A stretch of DNA of 64,000 bases, from NCBI GenBank assembly GCA_038503035.1, contig JAVSML010024012.1:128308-192307 (forward strand). The letters run 5' to 3'. The translations under genes and the position numbers were made by a program. How positions within the stretch are numbered: the first letter of the stretch is position 1; each line of letters opens with the position of its first letter. Below are positions 10,374-20,787 of this stretch, piece by piece. The notes under the pieces were generated by a model, which made no database searches, was not told the DNA's origin, and saw only the letters and a list, made by a program, of their open reading frames with translations. This DNA comes from Crocodylus rhombifer (Eukaryota; Chordata; Crocodylia; Crocodylidae).

Positions 10374-12949
10374 CTAGGGGAAACAAGTCTCTCCCAAACC
10401 CTTCTGGTCCCCCTTTGTGAGTTTATAGACTGTCACCAGGTCCCCCCTCAGCCTTCTCTTGTGAAGACTGAACAGGTTCAGGTCCCACAGTTTCTCATTG
10501 TAGAGTCTGCCCTGTAGTCCCCAGCTCATGTGGGTGGCCCTCCTCTGGACCCTCTCAATGTTGTCCACATCCCTCCTGAAATGGGGCGCACAGAACTGAA
10601 CACAGTACTCCAGCTGTGACCTGATCAGTGTTGCATAGAGGGGGAGGATCACCTCCTTGTCCCTGCTAGAGATGCACCTGTGGATGCACGACAGGATGCT
10701 GTTAGCCCTGCCAACCGTGACCTCGCATTGTCGGCCCATGTTCATCATGGAGTCAATAATGACTCCAAGATCCCTTTCTGCCTCCGTGCTCTCAAGAAGG
10801 GAGTTTCCCATCTTATAAGTGTGCTGCTGGTTACTACTGCCCAGGTGCAGCATCCTGCACTTGTCAGTGTTGAAGTGCATCCTGTTTTTGCTAGCCCACC
10901 CCTGTATCCTATCCAAGTTTTGCTGCAGTCTTTCCCTCCCTACTAGCGTGCTCACCTCACTCCAAATTTTGGTATCATCAGCAAATTTAAACAGGGTGCT
11001 TTTCACCCTATCGTCCAAATCACTGATAAAGAGATTAAACAGCACAGGCCCAAGGACCAAGCCCTGGGGGACTCCGCTGCCCACTTCTCCCCAAGTCAAA
11101 TATAACCCATCCACCACCACCCTCTGAGTGCAACCCTTCAGCCAATTCGCAATCCATCTGACTGTATAGGCATCAATGCCACAGTAGCCCAATTTTTTAA
11201 TGAGGATGGGGTGGGACATGGTGTCAAAGGCCTTGCTGAAGTCCAGAAAGACTACATCTACGGTAACACCTGCATCTAAGGCTTTTGTGACCTGATCATA
11301 AAAGGCAATCAGGTTGGTCTGACATGCCCTGCCCCTAATGAAAACGTGCTGGTTGCCCTTGAAACTGTGCTGGCCATCATCTCTGAGGCCGGCCCATCAC
11401 AGATGTGCTCCATGATGATCTTCTCAAAGAGTTTCCCTAGGATTGAGGTAAGACTGATGGGCCTATAGTTGCCCGGGTCCTCTCTAGTCCCTTTTTTAAA
11501 GATGGGGACCACATTGGCTACCTTCCAATCATCTGGCACCAGGCTCAAGCACCATGAGTGCTCGTAAAGCCATGCTAAGGGCCCTGCAATAACCCCTGCT
11601 AGCTCCCTCAACACCCGGGGGTGGAGAGCATCTGGACCCACTGATTTGAACATGTCCAGCCCCTCCAGAAGCTCTCTAACCCAATCCTCCCCAGCCTGAG
11701 GCCTGGAGGCTCTCCCCTCGAGTCCGTCTTGCATCATGGTGGGGAAGTCCCAGTCCCTGCCCAAGAAAACAGAGGTGAAGAATTGGTTAAAGAGGTCTGC
11801 TTTCTTCTCTGGCGCAACCACCAGATTGTCCAGAGGACCTTGCAGGGGCCCCACATTTCCCAGTGCTTTCTTCATGCTCCCTATATATTTGAAAAAGGAC
11901 TTTCTGTTATCTTGGATTTTGGACGCTAGTCCTAGCTCTACGTCTGCCTTAGCTTTCCTGACAGCCCCCCTAGGAGGTATACTCCTCTTTGGAGATAGCA
12001 CCCCGCTTCCACCGGGTGTACGCCGCCTTTTTGGCAATCAGGCATTCCCAGATGCCCTTGGTGAGCCAGGGGGGCTTTCGGGCATTCCTGCCCCCCTTGC
12101 TTTTTGTTGGGATGGTCACCCCTTGGGCCCTGAGTATCATCTCCTTAAGGAATGACAACTCATCTTGGGCACTGAGTTCCCCTGCCCTTGAGCATCCCAG
12201 TGCCTCTCCCACTAATCTCCTCAACTCCTTGAAGTAGGCCTTCTTGAAGTCTAGGGCTACTGCCTTGCTCCTGGCCCTTGACACCCTGTGCTGGATGGTA
12301 AATTCCAGCAAGCAATGATCGCTATCACCCAGGTGGTCAAAGACCTGGAGGCCCCTTACCAGGTCATCACCTGTGGCCAGGACCAGGTCCAACAGGGCAT
12401 TTCCTCTGGTGGGACTGTGCATCTCCTGAATTATGTGGAGGTCCTGTATCTCGGCCAGGAACCTCCCAGAACGGTCCGACCTGGCTGACTGTTCCTCCCA
12501 GCAGATGTCCGGGTAATTGAAGTCACCCATGACAACTACATCCCTTGCTTTAAGTGCCTCTGCAAGCTGGCCAGAAAATTCCCGGTCCAGCCCCTCCCCT
12601 TGGTTGGGGGGTCTGTAGTAGACCCCCACCATTAAATCCCTCTCCCCACGGCCCCCTTGTATCTTGACCCAGAGCACTTCAGCTTGTCCCCCCTTCTTTT
12701 GCTGGCAGAGGATATGTATTGCTTCTTGACATAGAGCACCGCACCCCCGCCTTTCCTTCCTTCTCTATCCCACCTGTAAATGCTGTAGCCCCTAATGCTA
12801 ACTATCCAGTCATGGGATGAATCCCACCACGTTTCTGTAAGCCCTATTATGTCTGGGTCTGAACTGGCTATTCTGAGGGAAAGTTCCTCCTGCTTATTCC
12901 CCATACTACGAGCATTTATATAGGCATTTAAGGCCCTGCCTAGCTGCAT
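10374..12949 (-). pseudogene. CR1 ORF2 remnant: endonuclease and reverse transcriptase
   Basis: The minus strand encodes an apurinic-like endonuclease followed by a non-LTR reverse transcriptase. The pieces are 12949-12632 (NARSMGNKQEELSLR, then IIGLTETWWDSS), 12677-11970 (GVYYRPPNQGE, then GDSDHCLLEF), 12037-11309 (VANVVPIFKKG, NYRPISLTS) and 11219-10374. The last piece contains SGVPQG and the catalytic FADD box in LFKFADDTKIW, and ends in the thumb region. The SDH motif and the ETWW glutamate are conserved endonuclease residues. At least three frame changes make it non-functional as written. The pieces overlap or abut, which suggests a fairly recent insertion. Confidence 0.93.
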
Positions 12950-13099
12950 GTGCCACCCCCTGATTTGGGAGACTGTTTGGACCCCTGTTTCTTACCTGGG
13001 CACTCCTAGCATTTGTTACCTGTCTTGCTCGGGTGGTGTCTCCTCGTCTTCCTGCAGCCCCTCCCCCAGCAATGTTAGTTTAAAGCTCACTGTACGAGA

Positions 13100-13255
13100 T
13101 CAGCCAACCAGAAGAAGAGAGGAGAATACCACCTGCGCCCCCGTCTCCTTAAGCTTGTCCCCCAGAGCCTTGAAATCCTTCATGATGCGGTCAGGGTTGC
13201 CCCTGGCCGCATCATTCATCCCCACATGGATGACAACCATGGGGTACTGGTCTGC
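13100..13255 (-). pseudogene. CR1 ORF1 C-terminal esterase-domain remnant
   Basis: Minus-strand translation gives DQYPMVVIHVGMNDAA followed by RGNPDRIMKDFKALGDKLKE and a TGA at 13102-13100. The HVGxND box is the block of the SGNH-hydrolase (esterase) domain known at the end of CR1 ORF1 proteins. The copy is cut at its 5' side near 13255, so only about 50 residues remain. It confirms orientation and shows that the CR1 copy extends past the endonuclease into ORF1. Confidence 0.75.
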
Positions 13256-13289
13256 AGGTCAGTTCCCACATAAGGGGAATTCCCACATG

Positions 13290-13420
13290 CATAAGGGGGT
13301 TCCCACATGCATACCCCACCATACACAGGTATCCACCTGCCCCCTCACACCACCATACACACTGCTTATGCACACCCCACACCCACACATCCTCACACAC
13401 CCCAGCCACCCTCCCTCTCG
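13290..13420. repeat. CA/CCCCACA-rich low-complexity stretch
   Basis: The + strand is dominated by CACACC, CCCACACA and similar units next to the 5' truncation point of the CR1. A comparable stretch recurs at 14380-14600. I interpret both as decayed microsatellite carried in the surrounding element. Confidence 0.7.
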
Positions 13421-14379
13421 TCCTGGCATGGGGCCCCAGGGATGGCCAAGATGGCTCTAGTGCTCTGTGACCATGCCTGCTCTGCCCTGTGGGCACCTTC
13501 TAATCTCAAGTGCCACATCTTGTTGGTAAAAATAGTAAGTCGGGAGGCTGCCCACGAGTTTGTGTGGTAACAGTCCTGCTGAACCCTACTAAATCCTGCT
13601 GATGTTGGATCCCTTACTGTATCTCACCCAAAGTCAGTGCCTCTCGAGACACCCTAAGACTTATGGGATAGATATATGGCTCCAAAACCTCCCCTTTACC
13701 ATGCCCCATGCCTCGCAGATTGTATTTAAACGTGATCTCTTTTGATGAGGCTGCAGTCTGACTCAGCCTCCTGTCATTACTAGGCCCTTAACCCCAAGTA
13801 GCGGTGCCCTCTGGCACTTGGGTCCCTCCACCCCCTGTGGCAGTGCCATCACAGATGCAGGGCTCCCTGCATCCTCACTGGCACTGGGCCCACTTCAACC
13901 CTAATGATGCCTCCTTCTCAAATAGCCTCATCCCAGTCCAACAGATTCAAATAACATAAATACAAGATCCTGAGCTATAACATAACAGCAACAATAACTT
14001 TGGAGGTCACACTCTACCCCTTTAAAGAGGCAAGCTTCTCCCTCAACAATGTGCATCTCCTAGCCCCAGATACTTTAGGAGCTCCTACAGCCCATTAGTC
14101 TTACCAGCAGCAGAATAGGCAACCAAGCATCTCTGCATAGCATTTCTGCAAGAGCTCCTTCCCCCGGGGCTGCTGACAGAGAACTAACCTCCTGCCAGCC
14201 CCAGCCTTGGAGCTTATATGTGCCCAGGGCCCTGCTTCCTTCCCTTCAGCTAACTGGGTGCAGATGCCAGCTAATACCCTGATTATCCTGCTGCCAAAGT
14301 AACCTGCAGCTGTGGAGCCCTGCCTAGCTCTCAGGGCTCCCTAGCTAAGTTGCCACTGCTCTTAGTGCCCTACAACACC

Positions 14380-14600
14380 TCTCCACACATACCACAACCC
14401 CCCCGGCCACCCTTCCCCACACACTCACAGCCCTCCACAAACTCCATACCCACACATACCCCACATATCCACACACACCCCACATACACACACCCTCAAC
14501 CCCATACCTACCCACACCCTCCACGCACACAGCCACACACTCTGTAAACCCCACATACACACACACCCACAGCCTCCTGCCCATGCCCCCACACTCCTTC
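14380..14600. repeat. CACACCCC-type degenerate microsatellite
   Basis: The unit CACACCCCACATA and close variants recur with interruptions, on an almost G-free + strand. It gives rise to spurious GVCVGVC-like open frames on the minus strand. It sits inside the 9333-14990 hAT-like element. Confidence 0.8.
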
Positions 14601-14990
14601 ACACCCCTCCACAATATACAAGAGTAAGACTTCATTTTAAGCAATTATGCAATCACCTTTATGTACACTATGCAAACACATGTAAATAAGGACAAGAATA
14701 TTTTTTAAATCAAATTAATGAATGTTGTAGTACACATTTGATTTTTAGAATATTGTTTGTTTTTTTCTGGTTCCAAGATGGTAAACCCCCTTGCTGAAAG
14801 AAGGACTTCTGGGGGCAAGGGGAGGGACTGCTGGATGCAAAGGTCAGGGGTTAGAGGGCAGATCTTCTGGTCCCAAGATGGTGACCAGGGGATGGGGCAC
14901 CTGTCAAGGGGTGGGGCTACCCGTGTGGCCATCACCAACTTGCCAAAACTTGTCAAGTGGCCCTCCAGCCGAAATAATTGCCCGCCCCTG

Positions 14991-16253
14991 CTATACACCA
15001 TTTATTGCTGTATCATAAATAATGCCTGCAGCAGTAGCTGTACCTTCTGAGTGAAAATTATCTGTGTATTACAGTACCTTTAAAAAGCTATGCCTCCATA
15101 TTCAGAATATTCATATTGTCAGTAAAACAATTTAGCTAATAGCAAAAGGGAAAGACAGCAGGTTGTGCTGAAAAGGGACCATCAGACAATAGGTTAGATA
15201 TTAGTGGAACTGCTGAAAAACTGTTTTAGGACTGGACTTATTTTACATTTTCATCAATGACCTGGCACAGAAAGTATGTACAAAAGAAAATTTGCTGGCA
15301 AAACAAAATTGGAGGATATTAACTTCACTCAGTTCTTACTGAAATATCATCTCTCAAAATTTCTGGTGCTATTAATGCCTGAATCTTATCACTGAATATT
15401 GAATCAAGTAACGTAGGTAAAAAATAAATAATATTTTAGAGTGTATAAACTGTTTTGTAATTATAACTTTACATATAAACTATCAATTTCTTTCACAGTT
15501 AAAGTAAATGTGGGCAAGATTTACAAATAAATTTATGCAAACTTATAATCTTATTTTCAAAAGTATGTTAAGATTTTCAGTGGGATTCTCAGAATATTTC
15601 TGAAAGAGGATTATTTGACTGACATTAGTCAGGCTCACTAACATTGCATTTGCTGGCCTAAAAGCTGGAAATTCACAATTTCACCCCCAAAAGATTTACA
15701 GCATTTTTTCACTGCAGACATATGAAAACCAAAAGTGCCATAAACTCCATATATGAATTGCCATCAAAGGTGCATCAGAATCAAGCATTTATGGTTATTT
15801 AGTGACAAACTAAATTTTGTGGTGAATTTTATGATGACAAGTTGCCTTCTGCTCTACTATCTCCTACAAAAGCAAGTCCATTTCCCTGACAAAGATTTGA
15901 AGCATATGAGAAAGCAGTTTCTTTCTTGGTCTTGCTACTGTGCACCTGTCAGTGAAAAACATAAGCTCTTTTCTCTTCCTGTTACATAATGACTGTTTCT
16001 GGGTCAAGGGCAGATCTTGAACTTGTGACCTTCAGCAATAAAAAGCATAAGATTTTATCTCTTGAACTGTAAGTAACTCCATTAACTGGCATCTATAGCA
16101 GACCAGTGTTTTTCAAAAGTTATACCCCATTCTCCCAAGTGACACATTGACCATTAATAAAGTGCAGTAATACTAAGGCATATTAACCTATATTGACTTT
16201 ACCATGGTATCCTCGGTTCCTGTATGATCCATTGCAGAAAGCAAGGTGAGGGA
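14991..16253. other. Intron 5 stretch, nothing recognised
   Basis: This AT-rich DNA separates two transposon nests. Around 15180-15260 there is a faint LINE-like phrase (ACTTATTTTACATTTTCATC AATGACCTGG resembles FINDL of a reverse transcriptase), but I cannot follow it further. No exon is seen. Confidence 0.4.
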
Positions 16254-16536
16254 TAGGGGTGTGCAAAATGGGCCATATACAATTCAGATTTGGCGCAAAT
16301 CGGGGACAGTGATTCGATTCATTGATTCAGATCACTGTCCCCGATTCAATTTGGCCAAATCCAAAGCTGAAGATTAGATGCCTATTTGGAAAATCAGCAA
16401 TTCAGCCACAGACACAGCTTAAATATTTTTTCTTCATACCTTGAGGTACCAGGCGTAGCTAATAAATGCTGCAATACTGGGGTGGATGGAGCATCCCACA
16501 GGAGCGCGAGAGACCCCTGGGATGCTCGGCAGTGAT

Positions 16537-16576
16537 CCCAGAAGTGGACCAGACATACTTCTGGTCCACTTCTGGG
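16537..16576. repeat. Perfect 17-bp hairpin inside the hAT element
   Basis: CCCAGAAGTGGACCAGA at 16537-16553 is followed by a 6-base loop and its exact reverse complement at 16560-16576. A related palindrome lies on the other side of the gap at 17114-17153, which suggests a duplicated internal module. Confidence 0.95.
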
Positions 16577-16689
16577 CCAATGCTGAGCATGCTGGGTCTC
16601 CCTCCTGTGTCCCCTCAGCTTGGCAATTGGCCAAGGGGGGACCCCGGGTGCCACCCCCACCCAGGAGGCACCAGTTGCAGAGAAGAGCC

Positions 16690-16704
16690 GGGGGGGGGGG
16701 GGGG
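16690..16704. repeat. Poly-G run at the gap edge
   Basis: Fifteen G residues run directly into the N block. Such runs are hard to sequence and can form G-quadruplexes, which is the likely reason the assembly breaks here. Confidence 0.97.
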
Positions 16705-17104
16705 NNNNNNNNNNNNNNNNNNNNNNNNNNNNNNNNNNNNNNNNNNNNNNNNNNNNNNNNNNNNNNNNNNNNNNNNNNNNNNNNNNNNNNNNNNNNNNNN
16801 NNNNNNNNNNNNNNNNNNNNNNNNNNNNNNNNNNNNNNNNNNNNNNNNNNNNNNNNNNNNNNNNNNNNNNNNNNNNNNNNNNNNNNNNNNNNNNNNNNNN
16901 NNNNNNNNNNNNNNNNNNNNNNNNNNNNNNNNNNNNNNNNNNNNNNNNNNNNNNNNNNNNNNNNNNNNNNNNNNNNNNNNNNNNNNNNNNNNNNNNNNNN
17001 NNNNNNNNNNNNNNNNNNNNNNNNNNNNNNNNNNNNNNNNNNNNNNNNNNNNNNNNNNNNNNNNNNNNNNNNNNNNNNNNNNNNNNNNNNNNNNNNNNNN
17101 NNNN
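16705..17104. other. Assembly gap (400 N)
   Basis: All bases are N. Any open frame drawn through it is meaningless. The round length of 400 suggests an estimated rather than measured gap. Confidence 1.
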
Positions 17105-17113
17105 CCCTGGTGG

Positions 17114-17153
17114 ACCCAGAAGTGGACTGGAAGCTTCTGGTCCACTTCTGGGT
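17114..17153. repeat. 40-bp imperfect palindrome
   Basis: The halves 17114-17133 and 17134-17153 are reverse complements at 18 of 20 positions, centred on AAGCTT with no loop. The arm word ACCCAGAAGTGGAC matches that of the hairpin at 16537-16576. Confidence 0.92.
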
Positions 17154-17485
17154 ATGCTGCCAACCATGCTGGGGAGCCCCTGCACTCCTGTGGCACCTCC
17201 ATCTGCCCCACCATTGCAGCATTCATGAGCTATCTGGTACTTTGAGGTATGTAGAAAAAAACATTTAAAGCTGTGTCTATATCTGAATCACCGAATCTTT
17301 CCAAATTGAGATTAAAGGGTCTCCTGATTCAATTCAGATTTGGAGATTTGACCACCAAATTGGGCGGAATCACCACTGAATCAGATCAGGGACCAAAGCT
17401 GTGCACAGCCCTAGTGAGGGAGCATTGCATGAGAGAGGACAGTCAGTGCAGCTAGGGTGCTACAGGCAGCAGAGAACATAGATTT

Positions 17486-18344
17486 CGTAGATTTTTAGGG
17501 TCGGAAGGGACCTCAGTACATCATTGAGTCTGACTCCCTGCCCTGGACAGAAAAGGGTGCTGCGGTCAGATGACTCCAGCCAGATGTTTGTCAAGTCTCC
17601 TCTTAAAGACCCACAAGGTAGGGGAGAGCACCACCTCCCTTGGAAGCCCATTCCAGACTCTGGTAAGCCTTAGCGTAAAGAAGTTCTTCCCAATGACTAA
17701 TTTAAACCTGCTCTTTGTCAGTTTGTGACTGTTGTTCCCAGTTACTCTAAGGGGCACCTTGGTAAACAGAGTATTTCCTACACCTTGCTTCCCCCCGCCC
17801 CTCCAAATGAATTTGTAGATGGCCACCAGATCCCCTCTCAAACTTCTCTTACAGAGGCCGAAGAGATCCAGGTCCTCATAGGATCTTTCCTGCAGACCCC
17901 TAACTATACGAGTGGTCCTCTTCTGGACCCTCTCAAGGTTCTCTTGAAGTGTGGCACCCAAAACTGGATGTAGTACTCCAGCTGCGGCCTTACCAGTGCC
18001 CACATCCTTCCAGGTCAAGACCAACCTGTCTACCACCACTCTCTGGGTGCATCCCATTAGCCAATTCACCACCCACCTGACCATGTAATCATCAAAGTCA
18101 TAGCTGCTTAGTTTTTTTTTTAATGAGAATGGGATGTGACACTGTGTCAAAGGTTTTTTTAAAATCCAAGTATATGACATCCACCTCAACTCCTGTGTCT
18201 AAGCCATTTGTGACCTGGTTGTAAAAAGAAACAAGGTGTGTCAGGCAGGATCTTCCTGCTATGAATCCTTGCTGGTTGCCCTTCAGCATTATTTTTCCTG
18301 CTGGACTCCCACTCCTCCCAGTCTAGCGATGGTCCTCAAGAATG
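17486..18344 (-). mobile_element. CR1 LINE (older, minus strand), 3' part
   Basis: Minus-strand CR1 3'UTR and reverse-transcriptase tail are present. A 207-codon open frame (18189-17566) contains WVVNWLMGCTQRVVV and the thumb-domain words NLERVQKRTTRIVRG and VWNGLPREVV. An internal deletion joins VLTWKDVGTG to a distal block, so the FADD catalytic box is missing. The element continues at 20171-20787 after the inserted plus-strand CR1. Confidence 0.88.
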
Positions 18345-20170
18345 ACTATACAATAGTGGCCAGCACTTGTAGGAAAATGATCAGGAAAGCCAAGGTTAAG
18401 TTAGCTACAGGAGTCAAGGACAATAGGAAGTCATTCTTTAGGTATGTAGGCAGTAGAAGTAAAACTCATGGAAGCATGGGACCCCTGATTAACACTTCAG
18501 GACAGCTGGTAACTGATATTCAGGAAAAAAACTGAACTCCTGAATGCCCACTTTGCTTTGGTATTTCACCGGACCAAGGGGAAAGACAAGCAAGATAAGG
18601 CTCATAGGGGGCATGCCAGGAATGACAGCCTCCCCACTGTGGATGCTGAGCAGGTGCAATACCAACTAGAAAAGCTAGACATTTATAAGTCAGTGGGACT
18701 GAATGGACTTCATCCAAGAGTGCTGAAGGAGCTGGCTGAGGTCATTGCAGAACCCCTGGCAAAACTCTTTCAAAAGTCATGGTGCGCAGGGGAAATCCCT
18801 GAGGATTCGAAGAGGGCCAATATTGTGCCCATCTTCAAGAAGGGGAAGAGGGAGGACCCGGGCAACTATAAGCCAATCAGCCTAACCTCTATCCCAGGGA
18901 AAATCCTGGACAAGCTCATTAAAGAATTGATATGCTCGTTGAGGGTAAAATTCTGAATGATAGCCAGCATGGCTTTGTCATGGGTAGGTCTTATCTTACC
19001 AATCTGATCTCCTTCTACAACCAGGTCTCTCACCACCTGGACATGGGAAATGAGGTAAACATTATATACCTAGACTTCCAAAAGGCTTTTGATCCGGTAT
19101 CCCATAATATCCTTGTGGGAAAACTGGAAAGCTGTGGGCTCAGCTGCTCAATGGTTCAGTGGGTGGGAAACTGGCTACAGGGTAGGACCCAGAGAGTTCT
19201 CATGAACAGATCTGTGTTGTCCTGGTGCAAAGTAGCCAGTGGTGTCCCTCAGGGGTCCATGCTTGGACCAGTGCTTTTCAACAGCTTTATCAATGATTTG
19301 GACGGGGGAAATCCAAAAAAGCTCGCTGATCAAGTTTGCAGACGACACCAAGTTATGGGGCAGTATGGTCACATCAGATGATAGGCTGCAGACACAGGCA
19401 GACCTGGACAGGCTTGAGAGTTGGGCAGACCAGAACCAAATGAAGTTTAACACTTCCAAGTATAAGGTGCTCCATCTGAGGTCAAACAAACCTCAATATA
19501 CATACAGGTTCGGTGGTGACAGCTTGATCTGCACCACAGCCGAAAGGGACCTAAGGGTAATGATTGACCATTACATGAATATGAGCCATCAGTGCAATGC
19601 GGTGGCCAGCAAGGCAAATAACACACTAGCATGCATCAATCAATACATCTCATGTAAAACTAAGGAAGTGATACTCCCTTTGTACTTAGCACTGGAGAGA
19701 CCGCATTGGAGTACCGTGTCCCATTTTGGGCACCGCACTTCAATAAGGATGTGGAAAAACTTGACAAGCCATACGAGGAAAGGCTGCCTCTTTAGCCTAA
19801 AAAAGAGAAGGTTGAGAGGGCACTTGATAGCAGCTTACCACTATATCAGAGGAGTGCATCAGGAGCTCGGTTTCACTAGGGCACTCCCGGTGAAGACCAG
19901 GACCAATGGATACAAATTCCTGGAAGGCTGCTTCAGGCTTAATACCAGGAAAAATTCCTTCACAGTCAGGGTGTCCAGGCTGTGGAATAAACTCCCTCCA
20001 GAGGTGGTGTAGTCACCTACCCTGGAGGGTTTCAAGAGGAAACTGGACAGTCACCTTGCTGGGGTCACTTAACCCCAGTTGTCTAGAGCCTATAGGGGCG
20101 GGGCTAGATCCAATGAACTGCAAGGTCCCTTCCAGCTCCTAACAAACTATGAATGTATGAATCTATGAAA
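18345..20170 (+). mobile_element. CR1 LINE (plus strand) inserted into a minus-strand CR1
   Basis: This is a plus-strand CR1 with the C-terminal two thirds of ORF2. It reads KDNRKSFFRYVGS near 18415, [20 protein letters not shown] near 18830, DFQKAFDPVSHN near 19070, ASGVPQGSMLGPVLF, then KFADDTKLWGS in a second frame from 19320. It ends in a CR1 3'UTR with TATGAATGTATGAATCTATG. The frame changes at the DGGNP/KSSLIKFADD junction and elsewhere. Similar words GTCCTCAAGAAT (from 18332) and GTCCTTAATAAT (from 20174) flank it and may be a decayed target duplication. Confidence 0.92.
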
Positions 20171-20787
20171 TGTAGTCCTTAATAATTTTTTCAAAGGTTT
20201 TCCCAAGGATAGAGGTGAGACTTACTGGTCTATAGTTATCCGGATCCTCCTTCCTCCCCTTTCTGAAAATAGGGACCACATTGTACCTTTTCCAGTTCTC
20301 TGGGACCTGTGCCAAGTGCTATGAGTGCTCAAACAGTCTTGTCAGTGGTCCTGCTATGGCACTAGCTAATTCTCTCAGAACCCCTGGGATGAAGATCATT
20401 GGGCCTGTTGACTTGAACACATCAAGTCCCTCCAAGTACCCCTTCACTAGGTCAGTGCTAATCATTGCTGGGCCTTTCTATAGTCCCTCTTGTGCCTTTC
20501 TGTAGTTCAATTTGGAGATATGTCTTTGCCCGTGTTCAGGAATACTGATGCAAAAAACTCAGGGAAGAGTTCAGCTTTGTCCCTCCTATCTGTCACTAAT
20601 TTCCCTAGCCTGTCCTGTAGGTGTCCGATGTTACCATCCACCTTCTTTTTGCTCCCTACGTACCTGAAAAAGGACTTTTTGTTGTCCTTAATTCTTGTTG
20701 CCAGCCTGAGTTCCATTGCTGCCTTGGCCTTTCTAACTGACCCCCTGCAAGTGCAAGCCAAGGAGGTATAATCCTCCTTGGTGGCTA
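20171..20787 (-). mobile_element. CR1 LINE (older, minus strand), 5' part of the interrupted copy
   Basis: The minus strand continues the CR1 interrupted at 18344. Words on the + strand such as TTCCCAAGGATAGAGGTGAG and GGTCTATAGTTATCCGGATC are reverse complements of the NYRPISL region. A minus-strand frame at 20761-20507 reads IKDNKKSFFRYVGSKKK. Order and orientation match the piece at 17486-18344. Confidence 0.88.

Larger units (their letters stand above)
10087..13255 (-). mobile_element. CR1 LINE, 5'-truncated, about 3.2 kb
   Basis: On the minus strand this copy runs from the last part of ORF1 through endonuclease and reverse transcriptase to a 3' tail made of CTATTACTATTATTACTATT. The sub-terminal 3'UTR text (GGTCCCTTCTGACCCTA on the minus strand) is a CR1 hallmark. 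It is the longest and best preserved CR1 in the window, but its frames are broken into several pieces. It lies antisense to SLC1A3 within the hAT-like element. The left part of the + strand sequence is the 3' end and the right part is the truncated 5' end. Confidence 0.93.
9333..14990. mobile_element. hAT-like element interrupted by a CR1
   Basis: The left end CTGGGGATGGGCAAAATATG and the right end, reverse-complemented CAGGGGCGGGCAATTATTTC, match the two ends of the short copy at 33861-34050. Both copies also share the sentence-like sub-terminal blocks ending CAGCCCACAGGGCCCCTAAA on the left and GCCAAAAC...AAGTGGCCCT on the right. I therefore read it as one non-autonomous hAT-type element carrying a CR1 (10087-13255) and CA-rich low-complexity DNA. 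I did not find a convincing 8-bp target duplication. The 13.3-14.7 kb interior might contain further unrelated insertions, so the single-element reading is moderate. Confidence 0.5.
16254..17413. mobile_element. hAT-superfamily non-autonomous element with perfect 8-bp TSD
   Basis: The left end starts TAGGGGTGTGCAAAATGG. The right end, reverse-complemented, starts TAGGGCTGTGCACAGC. Identical 8-bp direct repeats GTGAGGGA flank the element at 16246-16253 and 17414-17421, the hallmark of hAT insertion. Sub-terminal blocks contain repeated GATTCGATTC/GATTCAGATC words around ACTGTCCCCGATT, so the ends can fold. Copies at 24304-24907 and 49624-50310 share these blocks. The interior holds two palindromes, a G-run and a 400-base gap. 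No transposase is visible. The gap size may not reflect the true length. Confidence 0.85.

Noticed and set aside
10680..12488. Plus-strand frames across the CR1
   Set aside because: They are antisense shadows of the CR1 ORF2 on the minus strand.
14345..14644. Val/Gly/Cys repeat frame on the minus strand
   Set aside because: It is the translation of a CACACCCC microsatellite.
16394..17268. Six overlapping 200-260-codon frames on both strands
   Set aside because: They run through 400 Ns translated as X and are artefacts of the gap.
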